From Aquatica leii (taxonomy: Eukaryota > Arthropoda > Insecta > Coleoptera > Lampyridae): a stretch of DNA of 64,000 bases. A program made the translations under genes and the position numbers. The DNA lies in the NCBI GenBank assembly GCA_035610365.1, contig CM069435.1, positions 14,001,123-14,065,122 on the forward strand, in the 5' to 3' direction. Position 1 is the first letter of the stretch. Each line of letters starts with the position of its first letter. Of the stretch, positions 44,260-56,375 are shown in pieces. The notes under the pieces were generated by a model that saw only the letters and a list, made by a program, of their open reading frames with translations, had not been told where the DNA came from and did not search any database.

Positions 44260-45130
44260 TTTCACCAGAAAAATTATACCGTTGGTCTATATACGTTTGA
44301 CAATTTGTGTAAAAATTGTTGAAGTCTTGGCTGGTTTTGGTTTTTCAGATTCATCCGTCTGGTAACCAAAAAAAGCAATCATTTTGCCTTTGAGCCAATC
44401 TTGAGAGGAAGGCTCATGCATTTTTGTTACGGCAACATTATTTTCCTAAGACTCTTTCATTAATCTACCAAAGGCACACATTACATTATGAACGAAATGA
44501 AAGTATGCTACGGTTTTTGCCTCCTCTTCTTCCGATTGAAAAATCTTTTCAATGGCTTTCGCATGTAATTCTGGCTTATTAAAGTAACGTTTCAAGCCAG
44601 GACAAATCTTGATTACTCTCTCAACAGCAAGACACAAAGATAGACATTTTGTATTAACGTGACGCAATAATTCGACTCATTCTATTTCTGTAGTTTCAAA
44701 TATTTTCATCAATTCGGCACGACGTTTAGCTTAATGTGAGAAGTAGTTGTATATTTTTAAGAAAATAGCATCTATGCCGATTTCTAATCTATCACATTCA
44801 AATTTGTGTGTGTTATACAAGATGTGAACTGAACAGTTAACTTTTAATATTTTTTCGTTTTTAAACCAAAGTTTACGTTTGCATTATCAACGCCATATGA
44901 AGTTACTTGCGATAACTTCAGGTCATGTTTATCCAATGTTTGACATAGTACCTTTGTTATTTAATCTGCTGTTTCATCATTACTGTCTACAAAATCTAGA
45001 AATTAGTTTTGTATGCCTTTCTCCAAACTGAAATATCGTCAAAGTATTTTTGCGGCTGACGTTTTATACACAACGTGGTCATGATCATAACCAGAAGTAG
45101 CAGTACCTGGTACTTGGAGATAGCTAGTTA
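44260..45130 (-). pseudogene. hAT-related (KIAA1586-like) transposase relic
   Basis: The minus strand shows FLDFVDSNDETAD and TLDKHDLKLSQVTSYGVDNA (about 45000-44890), a catalytic-Asp context of hAT-like proteins (D-N-A-x-x-N-F-G). A 73-codon frame follows, beginning MRHVNTKCLSLCLAVERV and including EEEEAKTVAYFHFVHNVMCA (44667-44446), then SSQDWLKGKMIAFFGYQTDE (about 44415-44355). This matches the middle of domesticated-type hAT relatives such as KIAA1586/ZNF862. There are many stops. No terminal repeats were found. Confidence 0.6.
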
Positions 45131-45166
45131 TATTATTTGCAGCGCGAGAACTCGCTATCTCCAAGT
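45112..45166. repeat. 13-bp perfect inverted repeat
   Basis: ACTTGGAGATAGC (45112-45124) and GCTATCTCCAAGT (45154-45166) around a 29-nt loop. It lies at the 5' edge of the hAT-related relic. It could be a local palindromic duplication or a footprint; the function is unknown. Confidence 0.5.
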
Positions 45167-46267
45167 GAGACTTGTTTTTAAGTGCCGTACCAGCCAATTC
45201 TCTATTCTCCCAATTTGTATTGTATTTTGTTAAGCGGTGCTTTACTAGTATCTTTATAAAAAAATTTACATAGTAACCAATAAGATTTTATTTAAATGGA
45301 TTCAATGAGTTTCTATACAGGTTTTTGCGCTGGCCCATTTAAAACTGTTAAAATAGTATAAGAAAATATTTATAGAATTATTATGCTATTCCGTTAGAAA
45401 CCAATATAAAATCATTGATTTTTATAAGTAAATAACTTTTAATGCAGATAGACCCATTAAAACTAATAAAAACCCATACTTTTCTAGTAAGTAATTACCA
45501 ATAAAAAACTCAATATCAAATAATATTTTTATTGTGAATTTTAAATTAAAACTTGACTTTATTTTCTATCGGGAATTTCTTATTAATCTTAACAAACAGT
45601 GAAAAATTTAAGTAAAATACGTCGCTATAAACAATATTTACTAACCAGTGGTGGCAGAAAAGCTGTGAGTGATAAGATCATAAATTGATGACAGAAAAAT
45701 TGTCCAATTGGCAATTTTTCAATTAGGATAAGTTGCAGACGGATTCAGTAACTGACGAATTTATTAGTGTGCTCTTACCAAACAATGCATATACAAATCC
45801 TTTAACAAAAACTGTGCTTTTTTTTCAAACATGACATTGTCAAAACATTTGATGGGCAGCAAACTCCCTTACCAAGATTCAACTATAAAATCAATTCATT
45901 GTTCCTAAAGATGTCATACTTATATTTAAAAAAATTAACATTTTCATCAATTCGATCTTCCACCGCTGCCATTCTAAATATTTTGGCTTCGGTTTAGATG
46001 AAAAACCATTCAGATCTTGCAACAAATGAACATTAGTATACAGTTAGGCAGATTAATATACATCACAATAGTCAATCAAAACCTTTTTCACGGAATTCTA
46101 TATTAGTCATTAAAATTTATATATTCTCATAAAACTTACTGGTATAATGATGGGTGCAGTTTCTTCCATTTCTCCATCTGTTATAACATCATAAGCTTGT
46201 GTTAATCGCTTAGAAGGCATCATTATTCCTGTTCTATCTACTGTTTCTTTTATGTCTTTCTTGCTTT
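45167..46267. other. Unrecognised AT-rich sequence
   Basis: No clear motif. A minus-strand segment near 46280-46150 reads like a short protein piece (DRTGIMMPSKRLTQAYDVIT), which might be the N-terminal end of the hAT-related relic, but I cannot confirm it. Confidence 0.35.
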
Positions 46268-46565
46268 CTACAATAGTAGTTTATTTGAGTTCCTGTGTAA
46301 ATTGGACGCTTTTTTTTTTACTTTTAAACCCGAGTGAAACGAGGGTTTAAAAAGTCCTCGAGGTGAAAAAAACCGTCCAATTTAGACAGGAACGAGTTGA
46401 ATACAACATTTTATTGCTCGAACAGAGACTAGGAGGCCCATAAAGTCTCAAAATCTTTAAAAAATAATTTGACGTTTATGTTGACAAGTGTGCCAAAACT
46501 GTCAAAGACGGTTTACAATAGCGAAAAATTAAAATTTATGACAGTTAAGAACAATAAAAATAATT
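46268..46565. repeat. Dispersed repeat copy 2, unoccupied, with inner palindrome
   Basis: Same repeat as 33131-34780 without the Tc1 element. It carries extra central sequence built as an inverted repeat: GTTCCTGTGTAAATTGGACG (46289-46308) against 46374-46393, 19 of 20 paired, with an inner CTTTTAAACCC / GGGTTTAAAAAG pair (46321-46354). The right half (46394-46565) aligns with both sides of the Tc1 insertion in copy 1. It is non-coding and probably a non-autonomous element. Confidence 0.7.
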
Positions 46566-47764
46566 AAATTAATAATAATAATAACATATATACATTTAAT
46601 ACAAATTTCATTTGACATTTTACTGTTATTATTATATGTATGGTTCCTAATTCTGTACTTCCTCCATACTTTATACTTCTTTGAATAGAATCAAACGATT
46701 GCAAACCTTTATCTAATTTAGTATAAAATTGGGGGTTGTGGGATGAGCCACAACACTTCATCTGCGCATTAAAGTATATAAGCGTACTTTTCTAAAATAA
46801 AAAAGTTAGAGTTACCAACTTTCTACGTTTGTTTAGCCAAGCAAATTATGAGGTTAGAAATCAAAATCGAGAAATGATAAAATCGGCATGGATAAAACAT
46901 TAACATAATTAGTTACGTACCTGTCATTGCAAAATGAAGGTATATAAGGTATATATATTTATCACATATATTCAAGTCAATCAATCAAACACTATAAAAT
47001 GATAAAAGTAATGTTTGTAATGTATGTATATTGTTGGTCGTAACTGATCGCTGCAGCATGTGGGAATGTGCGCTTTGGTGCGTAGTCATCCGCCAGCATT
47101 TAATGTATATGTATATAATTGTATCTTAAACAAAATTTTAATATTTTAATGATTATTAAATATCTTCCTATAAAAAACCATTAAAAACTTTTAAAATTTG
47201 TTGAGTAATTACCGATTAATTATTTATTAATAGTATAACACATTTTAACCTATACAACCCAATTAAAATAACGTTTACTGGGAATTCCATATAAAAACCT
47301 ATAAACACTATACTACAAAACCCATTGATTCCAATGTATTTTATTGATTCTGATTGAAACCTATTTAATCTTGTGTTGATCTCTATTGGTTTCCATGTGC
47401 CATTTTTGGTAGGGTTGGTCTTCTTTTTGGGTTTGCTGTTTTCTGGCTCCAAGCAATCCTAAAAACACTATCAGCTTCTTTATTCTTTTTTAAACCATTC
47501 TAAAACATATAGATTAATTAACTCCGATACTTCAATTAAACAAAACTATTAAAAAAGGTAATGAAAAATACGTAAGTCTTTCTAAACCTTTGCTTCTTTT
47601 AACTGCGCACTTTTTCTAATTATACTTCTAACACCTTCATTGATTTATATCAGTACGAAATTTGTATTTTTATATTTTTCTTAACTAATGGCATATTCGA
47701 GCTTGTAGGATTCTGATAACTAAAACATGGAAACTAAAACTGAAAATGATTCTTTGGATATACT
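46566..47764. other. Intergenic AT-rich sequence
   Basis: No supported gene. The stretch 47190-47460 is rich in short motifs resembling AAAACCTATAAACAC and AACCCATTGATT, and 45280-45500 has similar wording. This may mark a low-copy non-coding repeat. Confidence 0.35.
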
Positions 47765-48800
47765 CTAGGGTAATAGTTTCCAGATTCATATATGGATCTG
47801 TAATTTGGTGGTATAAAAACTGACTAAATAAAGAGAATTCATAATAAAACTCAACAACTTACGAATACTTGCGTGTCTAGGAATCACAAAGACAATGTGA
47901 AGGACGCCCACTGCAGTAATGGAAACTTTGCTAAACTTTCCACATCTACATTTAGTGGTAGAATCAAAAGCTTTGACAGCATCGTACTGCTTAAAATCTA
48001 ACGGATGGAAGAACACTTGTGCTAGAGTAGAATACCTAATCGAGATTCTTGGTCAGATAAACAAAAACTACATGCTAAGCATGAGTTAGAACAGAACTAT
48101 CCACTTCCACAAATCTTATAGGGTAGTTATACTGACAAAAAGAAAGGAAGTAAATAGACAATAATTGAGAAAGCAGCAATCAATCATCTGGTACACAGAT
48201 GGTTCCAAAACTGCACAAATCAGTAGAGTGGAAATCAAAAGCAGTAGATAAAGGAGCAACGTTAGCGTAAACCTGGGCTGTCTAGAAACCGTATTCCAAG
48301 CAGTAATTATTACAATATCTGCTTGTGCTCAAGAAATGATTGGGAAATTCATCAGAATACAATGACCCAAATTGTTACCATTAGACAAACAGCATTAAGA
48401 CTCAGTAACAGTACGGTTTAGAGCAGCTAGAAATAGTGTAAAGTCGCTAGTTCTTCCAACTGAGCATAACAAAGTTACTCTACAATGGACAGCAAGACCG
48501 CAAAAAAACAAAAAAGCAAACCTATTAGCAAAAAACGAAAATATTTATTACGAGACCACCCAGAAATAGAATTAAAAAATTAATTAAGTCAGGTAAAAAC
48601 CAACTAAGATGGGTTATCGGGCTTTTCACAGGACATTGTCTACTTATGAAACATTTTACTAATATGAAACTAAAAGACAATCTTGAATATAGGGTGTGTA
48701 GAAAAGAAAGGGAAACACCTCTTCTCATACTATGCGAATGTCCAGCTCTTGTAGACGCTAGATATTTACATTTTAAGGCTAAGTATAATGTTACTTAAGT
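47765..48800 (+). pseudogene. LINE 3' fragment: RT thumb, RNase H, C-terminal Cys-His
   Basis: Plus-strand blocks in order: LRILACLGITKTM and RTPTAVMETLLNFPHLHLVV (about 47860-47965), matching the thumb of R1/I-type ORF2; IIWYTDGSKTAQ (about 48188-48225), the RNase H start with its Asp; TVFQAVIITISACAQEM; then GLFTGHCLLMKHFTNMKL (about 48618-48672) and CRKERETPLLILCECPAL (about 48697-48755), the C-terminal Cys-His segment. It is related to, but clearly diverged from, the LINE at 24-29 kb. 5'-truncated, as dead-on-arrival LINE copies usually are. Confidence 0.75.
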
Positions 48801-51800
48801 ACTGATTCGAATTGGAGTTCGCGCTGTCATTGGTTTACGGACTCCATTGTTTGTAAATGCTTAATTGTATTTGACATTTACGAGAAGGCTAGGGGTAGCG
48901 CAAAGAACTTTTACTATTTTATTTGCATACTTTACATCGCTGTGAACGGTCAGATTTGGTTAGGATCATGTGGTTTTTATCGTTGATTGTTTCTATTACG
49001 CTTTTAGTGTTTGTGCTGTTTAGTATTCTGACGGGATTGAGCGATTTATTGATTGGGTTGGCGTTTGCAGGTAATTTAAAATGACGTCGGGCGTGTTTTA
49101 GTACGTTTGGAATTCTTTTAGCGAAATTTTTGGGCCTCTGAAACGCCTTTCTTAGTAGTATTAATTTGTAGGAATCCTAGTTATTTTATAAATGGTAATA
49201 ATTTTCTAATAACCTCCCGAAAACGTATTATCAATTGTTTACACTTCCTCCTCCTCGAGCCTCATGCTAATTTATCTTAACGTATTATATTGTGGAAATT
49301 TATTGCTTGTATTTTCTAATTATCTATTCAGCTTTAACCGTTTTTAATTTGAATTAACCGTATCAATTATTCTAATTTGTAATTATAAAGAATTTAATTG
49401 TAGTGCATACTAAACCATTTTATTTTTAGTAGTAAATTGTTAACTTTATGTAATGCAGCTATCTTAAGTAAGCTATCGTAACATCATTCAAGTTTTTTTG
49501 ATTGTTTGAATGCAATCAAATCCAAATTTAGGCACATAACGCCGTACATGTAAGCTTACATACTACGTCCATTTTCGTTTATAAACAAATAAGAAGTAGT
49601 CAACGCTTTACTACGCGCTATCAAAGAACTTTAGTGAAATAAGTTTTTAGTACTCATTTTAAGCGTTCTTGTTAATTATGTTTGTTGATTTTTAATTTGT
49701 GCCGACTGCATGTAAACTAAATAGTTAATAGATGACGTTTGAAATTACGGTGATTGCTAATTATTCTATTTATTATTAAGTTCGTTAAATTATTTTTTTA
49801 TTTAAATAACCTTAGTAGTAGTACATGTTATCGTACCCTTGGGGCCTTCAAGCCGAGGATCTTATTAGTACAAGGAACGACGTCTAGTTTTTCTCTTCCT
49901 TTTATTATAGTTTTTCAACCACATTCAATCACCGACATCGTAGCTAGCCGTGGTTGTTACCAGCGGGGCCTACTACAAAAAAGGTTGATAATAATATAGA
50001 AGAATATTAGAAGAAAGAGATTTATTAGTCTCCTTAGAGTTGTGTATGAGCGCTGGAAGAGTGTACGTTTTACCATTCTTAATATTTTTACGTGTAAGAA
50101 ATAATCTGGTGTTTGAGCAAGAACTTCCATCTGGAAGCTTTGTGGCAATACATCCGTCAGAGTGATTTTTTTGCAAATAGCTTGATTATTTTATCTCATT
50201 TGTAAGGCATTCGGTCGCCAAATTGGTTCTCTTAATTTTAGATGGGCATGCCACCCATACAAAAAACCTGGATATCCTCGATAAAACCAAAGGGAATAAT
50301 GTTCATATGTTAGTGATTCAGCCAGACTTTAACCGCTGGACGTGGCATTTGTGTTTCTATTGAGCAATGTTTATGGAATTGAGGTCAAAAAGTAGTTGAG
50401 AAATCGCACAGGTGTTGCATTAACTTTGCAAGACATTAGTCCATCGATTGTGATTGCATTTATGAAAATAGTGACAACTAAAAATGTAGTTTCAGGGATA
50501 TTTCTATTTGATTCCACTATTTGGTCCAGTTGATACCACTGACTGTCCTTTCATGTCTCTCCGACACCGAAGGGGAAAAGTTAAGAAGAGGCAGCATTGG
50601 AGGAAACGTTCTCTTCTTCTATGCGATCTGAAGCCGATCTGAACACAAAAGTTTTATCAGCAGACATTCTTCCAGTCCTCAAAGCTCAGTCCTCAACTGC
50701 AGCAGTCCTATTTTCTTCTTCAACGCATCCGTTCCACTATACCCTACGACACTGGTTCACTTTACCTGACTGAGATGGGTAGAGTTGAATGAATGTATAG
50801 GTATCATAAAAATTATTTTTCCAATAAACTAGATACAGTTTAACTAATTCGCTTTAATGCATCGTCATGTAACTGTTCACAGCAACAGAAAAGGACCAGG
50901 TTATTGTACAACTCTAATATCTATGAGAACTACACTGATTTCTGTCTTACTTGGTCTACTTTACGGGCCTCTCCTTATATTTTGCTTTTTTTGAGTGGTA
51001 ATTTTATGTTTTCTTTAGATTACGAAGTTTTCAAAAACTTGGCTTGTTTTTTAAGTAGTTGGTTAAACACTGGAAATTACTTTCTGATTTCGCTTATTTT
51101 TTCTGTCGATTGGTATCGTTGCTGAGAGAGACTGTTTCTGGTAAATCTATATTTTCTAAACCATTTAATTTTTTGAGGCTTTGCACAAGGCTGGAGTGTG
51201 AGCCATAGGAGCTATGTAAATGAGTACGTTTTAATCTTCGTAATTGAAGGTAAAAAACAGCGGTCGCAAGGTATAAGTGTTGCTTTTTAAGTGTGCTGTG
51301 CTAGAAACAATTAAGTTTTACAATGACTCTTTATTTTTATTGTAATTATAAAATCAGTTGCATCTGGTGTATTTTGTTGCGGTGTAGTTTATGAGGTATT
51401 TATTTAAGACGACCTAAGTCTATTAAGCTTTGAACAATAAATTTCAGGCAATTTAAAAGTTGATGCGATACTAAAACTTTTCAAAAAATTATTGCAAAAA
51501 AAACACACAATTATTTAGTTATTCAATTGTAGTTCTTTTTAAAGCTTAAAACTAATAAAACAAGTAACTGTTTCTGTATGGTTAATTCTTTTTACACTTT
51601 ATTTCTGCTAATTTCGTTTTTAAATACAGTAATATTGCAGTAATCGTTATGAAATATCGGCACTAATATAGCCAGTATCTATTTTCTTATTGTGTGACAA
51701 TTATGTAGTTTGCAATTAAAATAATTTTATTATTGTGTGTAAGGAACAGGAACTAAGATATTTTTATGTAAAGTAATGAAATAGTATTTTGTTTCTTACT

Positions 51801-53177
51801 TATACATTATTTCTATACTTTGGAGTATTTTGGGTTGCATATATTTCAAGGTTAAGGCGCTCATTCAAAGTTTTCAGCATATTTGACTAAAAAAAATTGT
51901 TTTTGTTTCGGCAAACAATATCTATATCTATATTCGTAATACAAACTGAAAATTTATTTAAACAAATAACTATTTTGTTAGTCTTATTTTAATTTAAGCA
52001 CAACGTTTCTATGGGATGATTTCCTTTTTGCTAATATGCCCAATTTTTTTTATCAAAGCTGTTTATAGAATAATATCATTGACTCTATAAGTCTTTTTGC
52101 CAGCGGATTTGGAACAAATTTTATTGTCCTGAAAAAGTTGAGATACTCAATTTAAGTACATGTATTGAATAGGCAACTTTATAATCAGGCATCTGTCATG
52201 TGGGTTGCCTGTAAAACAGGTTAATATAGGTAAACGTATTAACAATTTTAAAAAAATCTAAACTCAAATTATACTTACGTGCCAACAGGAATGTGTTAAT
52301 CGTTAATCTTTACAAGTTTTGTTACTACGCGCTTTTTGTCCATTTTGTTTATATCCTTACCAAATGAAAGTGCAACCGACGAATTTGTAGCGGAAATAGT
52401 TTTGTTGTTGTTTTTCTGGTCTAAAAATAGAAAGGTCGTTAGTTAATCCTTGAATTACAAACTACGTTTGAAGTAATAATTTATCAGCTTAGAACAATAT
52501 TAAAAATGACTGGTTAAAACGATCTAAAACTTAAAAGACACAGCCCGATTCAAACAGGTTTCTCTTGAGAAGCATTTCGTAGAGGATTGTTGTTTTTACG
52601 TTCTGTTTTCTCACAAATATTTCTATGGAGTTGAATAAGCTTCGTTGTCAGTGACTACCTGCACAGGTGTATAATCGTATAGACTATTTAACTACCACTA
52701 TGCCAACACTCTACTGAATTTTTAAAATATTTTTGACTAATTTTAATATAACAACATTTTTGACTCGCACGCTACTCCAATTATCACATACCTTATTAAC
52801 TAAGATAAAATATTCAAATTGGTTGGTTCTTTTGCATTCTTGTCTTTGTTTTATTTTTCTAAATTATCGGAAGCAAATATTTTGAGAACGTGTGCCGAAT
52901 TTCAAACGTTACTTTGTTAGTTTTTCTATGAAATAAATAATAACAGTATGATAATATTTATTATTCGTGTATGGTTCTCGTACGTGTTAAAATTTTTATT
53001 TGACTTTTCTGAAAATTATGATTAAGCGGCACGTTTGTATGTGACATGTTTTGTATTTATCAAAATTACCAAATTATTATGTAAGGTTGGAGTGAAATTG
53101 GTTATTCTAAAAATATAGTTACTGAGGATGAGTAACAAATTTTACTGAACCATCAAAAATTGTTTTTTGAAATTCAA
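48801..53177. other. Long stretch without recognisable genes
   Basis: About 4.4 kb of AT-rich DNA. Short frames at 49754-50176 and 50904-51125 overlap on both strands or are of low complexity, and show no family motif. A slightly more GC-rich block at 49830-50800 may be an old element that I could not name. Confidence 0.4.
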
Positions 53178-54445
53178 AAACGTTAGCCACATACGCCTTT
53201 GCCATAAGTATTGAGCACCCAGGTTAACTTTGTTTTTTTTAAGAATGTCAAATTAAAACAAATTGAAACAACTTGTATAGGTTTATAATTTTTACTTATT
53301 ATTCACAAAAAATCAATATTTGGTGGCTCACTGTTTGCCTTCATTACAGCTGAAATTCTTTTTGGCAAAGAGTCTACAAGCTTTTTACAGTTTTCGGCGT
53401 TCCACTCTAGGCGCAAGCGCTCTTTTTTTAATTCAATTGTGTGACGCCTGACTTTGCGCTTTAATAAATCCCATAAATGTTCTTTGGGATTCAGGTCCAG
53501 TGACTGGACAGACCAGTCCAAGAGCTCAATATTATTTTCTCCAAACCAAGTCATTGTGTTGAGAGCTTTGTAGCACATAGCATTATCTTGTTGGAATATA
53601 ACCCCGTTTCAATCGCCAAAAAATGATGAAAAAGATTTTTGTACTTTACCGCGTTCTTATACGGTCTTCACAGACTAATATTTGCCTGACTTCAGAAGCG
53701 CTCATGCAACCCCAGTTCATCTGCCGTGTTTTACTCTCGGTACCAGACACTCTGGTTTAAATTCCTCGCTTACCCGGCGATGGACATCGGTCACACTTGG
53801 TTAATAAATTTGGTTTTTTAATTAAATTATTACAAGGTGATAGAACATCAAACTTACCTCAAAGTTTGATTTGTCTGACCACACGATATTTGACCAATCT
53901 TGTTCGGTGAAATTTTTGTATTTTAGAGCCAGCCTACTCATTTCGTACCTTTTTATTTTTGTCCGCGAAGCATGACTTTTTCCTGGTATTATAGCTTTTT
54001 AAACTAGCTTCTTGAAGCTGTCTACAAGTAGTCCGATCAGATATTGTTTTATTAGAGCCTTCTGACAACTCAACAGCAAGATCCGATGAAGTTTTCTTTC
54101 TATTTTTCGTTCTGAGCTTATTAACATGTGATCTGGACATGGCGAATTGCTCCATAGCATATTGTACAGATCGGCGCAAACATTTCACAATTTTCGAAAC
54201 CTCTATCTGCGATTTTCCTTGCTCATAGAAAAGTTGTATTCCCACACACTTTTCTAAACTCAGTTAGTTTCTGTTAGGCATATTGAACCAATATCACGTA
54301 AATCTCATAAATCGAAACACTAAAAACGCATTAGATTAGAAAAGTAGTAAACTTAAAAAAAAATAGAAAAATTTAAAAATGACAAATTTTATTACGCCAG
54401 GTGTTTTATTGGTAGTTTTGACGTGTGTCATTGTTTTTAACCTTT
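53178..54445 (-). mobile_element. Tc1/mariner element (degenerate)
   Basis: The transposase reads on the minus strand: GIQLFYEQGKSQIEVSKIVK and MEQFAMSRSHVNKL (54245-54115), the two helix-turn-helix parts, and SDLAVELSEGSNKTIS. Then comes IVWSDKSNFE with the first Asp (about 53890-53858), VHRRVSEEFKPECLVPRVKH, VIFQQDNAMCY with the second Asp (about 53603-53565) and LDLNPKEHLWDLLKRKVRR with the Glu (about 53500-53445). The ends at 53183-53215 (ACGTTAGCCACATACGCC) and 54400-54440 look like diverged inverted repeats. Borders are approximate. Confidence 0.72.
53796..53857 (-). other. Candidate 62-nt intron in the Tc1 transposase
   Basis: GTAAGT directly follows the SNFE codons. A 62-nt AT-rich stretch then ends in AACCAAG, before the coding block VTDVHRRVSEEF resumes one base out of phase. 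It could be a true intron with later frame decay or an unrelated insertion. Confidence 0.35.
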
Positions 54446-54489
54446 TTTAAATGCCAACAAAATACTTCTTAAACAACAGGGTTTATTTA

Positions 54490-54690
54490 CTGCTATGGTT
54501 GTCGCAGGGTCATCCCGTAGTTTTAAGACTTTGGCGACCGCCAGTTGCTGTCTTCGTGGTTCATCTAGTCCTTCAAACTTTTTCTTAAATACGTCTGCAA
54601 CCCTTTTGAACATCTCAAGATCTTCGCTCGTGCAATGTGCAATGGCGTCATCTTTCCGTGTTTAGAACAGATCTAGCTCCTCGGCTGTAA
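54490..54690 (-). pseudogene. Macro-domain-like segment, copy 1
   Basis: The minus strand reads RKDDAIAHCTSEDLEM, then FKRVADVFKKKFEGLDEP and a segment ending VAKVLKLRDDPAT. This follows the pattern of TARG1/OARD1-type macro domains: A-x-A-H-C-x-S-x-D-x-x-M near the N-terminus, G-I-A/V-x-x-F-K-x-K-F-G, then Q...V-x-V-L-x-x. Such domains bind ADP-ribose and remove it from proteins. It lies in pol orientation after the RNase H/integrase remnant. An in-frame stop precedes RKDD. Family assignment is by eye from remembered patterns. Confidence 0.6.
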
Positions 54691-55059
54691 CTCCAAATCT
54701 AACTTTTCCAGAATCTTCGTACATGTTCATAAACTTATCGAAGTTCATTTCTTCGACTTCTGTTCTGCTCGTTATTACAGCTCTTCGGTAATGTTGTTAT
54801 CGCCAGGAAGTGCCTTCGACACTCTCTAAGGATCGTTTAAGAAAACCTTCTTTCACTCTTAGAGAGTTTCACTGCGCCCAGTATCCTTTTATGGTTCTGT
54901 CCAAAGCACTAACTTATTCTTAGGTTAGTCGCCGGCCGTTTGCTTTCCAGTACTAGTATGTCGGGATTATTTTCTTGTTCGCGACGCAACTGCCCAGGTT
55001 CCTACTCGTCATCAACCATAGCAGTTTTTCTGAGACATTCAATCTTTTCTTCAAGTTGC

Positions 55060-56010
55060 GAACAATGGCTACAGTCTGCCGGACATGGTTTACTGGACCG
55101 AGCATCAGCGTTCTGGTGACGACTTTCTCCTAGTCACGCAATAATTCTTTTCTGGTCTAGATAAAACTTTACTAAAATACTCGATGACTTTTTCTTGTGA
55201 AAAGAGTGCATCTAAGGCAAATTTTCCATTTTCTCTTGGGTAACTTAAAACCGGCGAAGTGACTTAGACTTGTTTTAAGTTATAAAAAACGTTTTTGCAG
55301 TTTTTATTCCATTTAAATTTTGCTCTTTCTTTGTCAGTTTCGTTAAATATTTAGCGATATTAGCAAATCCGGGTACAAATCGTCTATAACCCAAGCAAAC
55401 TTCGGACCTGATGTTTGTCGATTGGTCTTGGCCATGTTTGCACTGCTCAAACCTTGTCTGGGTAAGCTTTTACTCAATACTTTACTTAATACGATGTGGC
55501 CAAGGTATTGCACTTCATTCTTAAATACGTGGCATTTTTTTGGGCTCAGTTTTAGATTTGTTAGAGCATTTCCTTCAGGTTGTGCAAATGTTCTTCAAAC
55601 GGCCTTTCAACCTCAATCACGTTGCCTAGATAAACTAAGTACGTCTTCTAAGACAGTCCTTTCCAGATGGTCTCCATCAAACGTTCGAACTATGCAGGTG
55701 CGTTATATAAGTTGAAGAGCATCACAGTAAACTGCCACAATCCAGTTCCAATCGTAAAATTCAGTATTCTTGGGTTCCAATTCTACCTGCCAGTAACCAC
55801 TCCTTAAATCCAACGTAGAAAACCACTAGGTTCCTAACAGGGTTCTTGACAGGGTGTCTAACGTATCGTCAATTCTCCGTAAAGGGTAGCTGTCTTTTTT
55901 CGTCACGTCGTTAAGCTGTCTGTAGTCTACAATAAACCTCGTTGATCCATCTTTTTTTTTTAACTACTACCACTGGAAATGCCCATGGACTATTAGAAGT
56001 ATCAATCACA
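55060..56010 (-). pseudogene. gypsy reverse transcriptase and truncated RNase H, copy 1
   Basis: [20 protein letters not shown] (about 55965-55905), STLDLRSGYWQVELEPK (about 55820-55770) and FTVMLFNLYNAPA (about 55735-55695) are RT motifs. The catalytic box is YLGNVIEVE (about 55645-55615), with both Asp codons of Y-x-D-D altered. RNase H starts KFALDALFSQEKVIEYFSK and breaks after CVTRRK; the next readable block is the domain's very end (HQNADA). Most of the nuclease is therefore deleted. Confidence 0.8.
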
Positions 56011-56375
56011 CCTTCTCTCTCTGTATCCGTAATTATTTATTCGGCTTCTTCGCTTTTCGCCAAAGGAAGTTGGCGTAAATGTTGTCGTATTGACTGAGCG
56101 TTTCCGGTGTAAATTTTATTCTTTACCACGTTAGTTCTTTCTTTGAAACCACTCTCTAGCGCGAACACATCTTGAAATTGCTGGGTTAACACTTTAACTT
56201 TAGCCAGGTGATTTTAACTAAAGTTTTGGCATTTGGAGGTAGAAATGTCTGATAAATGTTGTGAGCACAATTTAATATAATGGCGTGCATTGGCCTATCA
56301 CAGTCTTCTTTTTCAACGTTACTTGATTTTAGTTGACAGTCAAGATCCTTACTGGCATCGTATTTTCTACTCGTA

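Noticed and set aside
47216..47452. 78-codon minus frame beginning MEPENSKPKKKTNPTKNG.
   Set aside because: Most of it lies in a repetitive non-coding tract, and no family is recognisable.
49954..50180. Overlapping minus frames containing HSDGCIATKLPDGSSC.
   Set aside because: The Cys pattern suggested a small secreted protein, but no start context, intron or family match could be supported.
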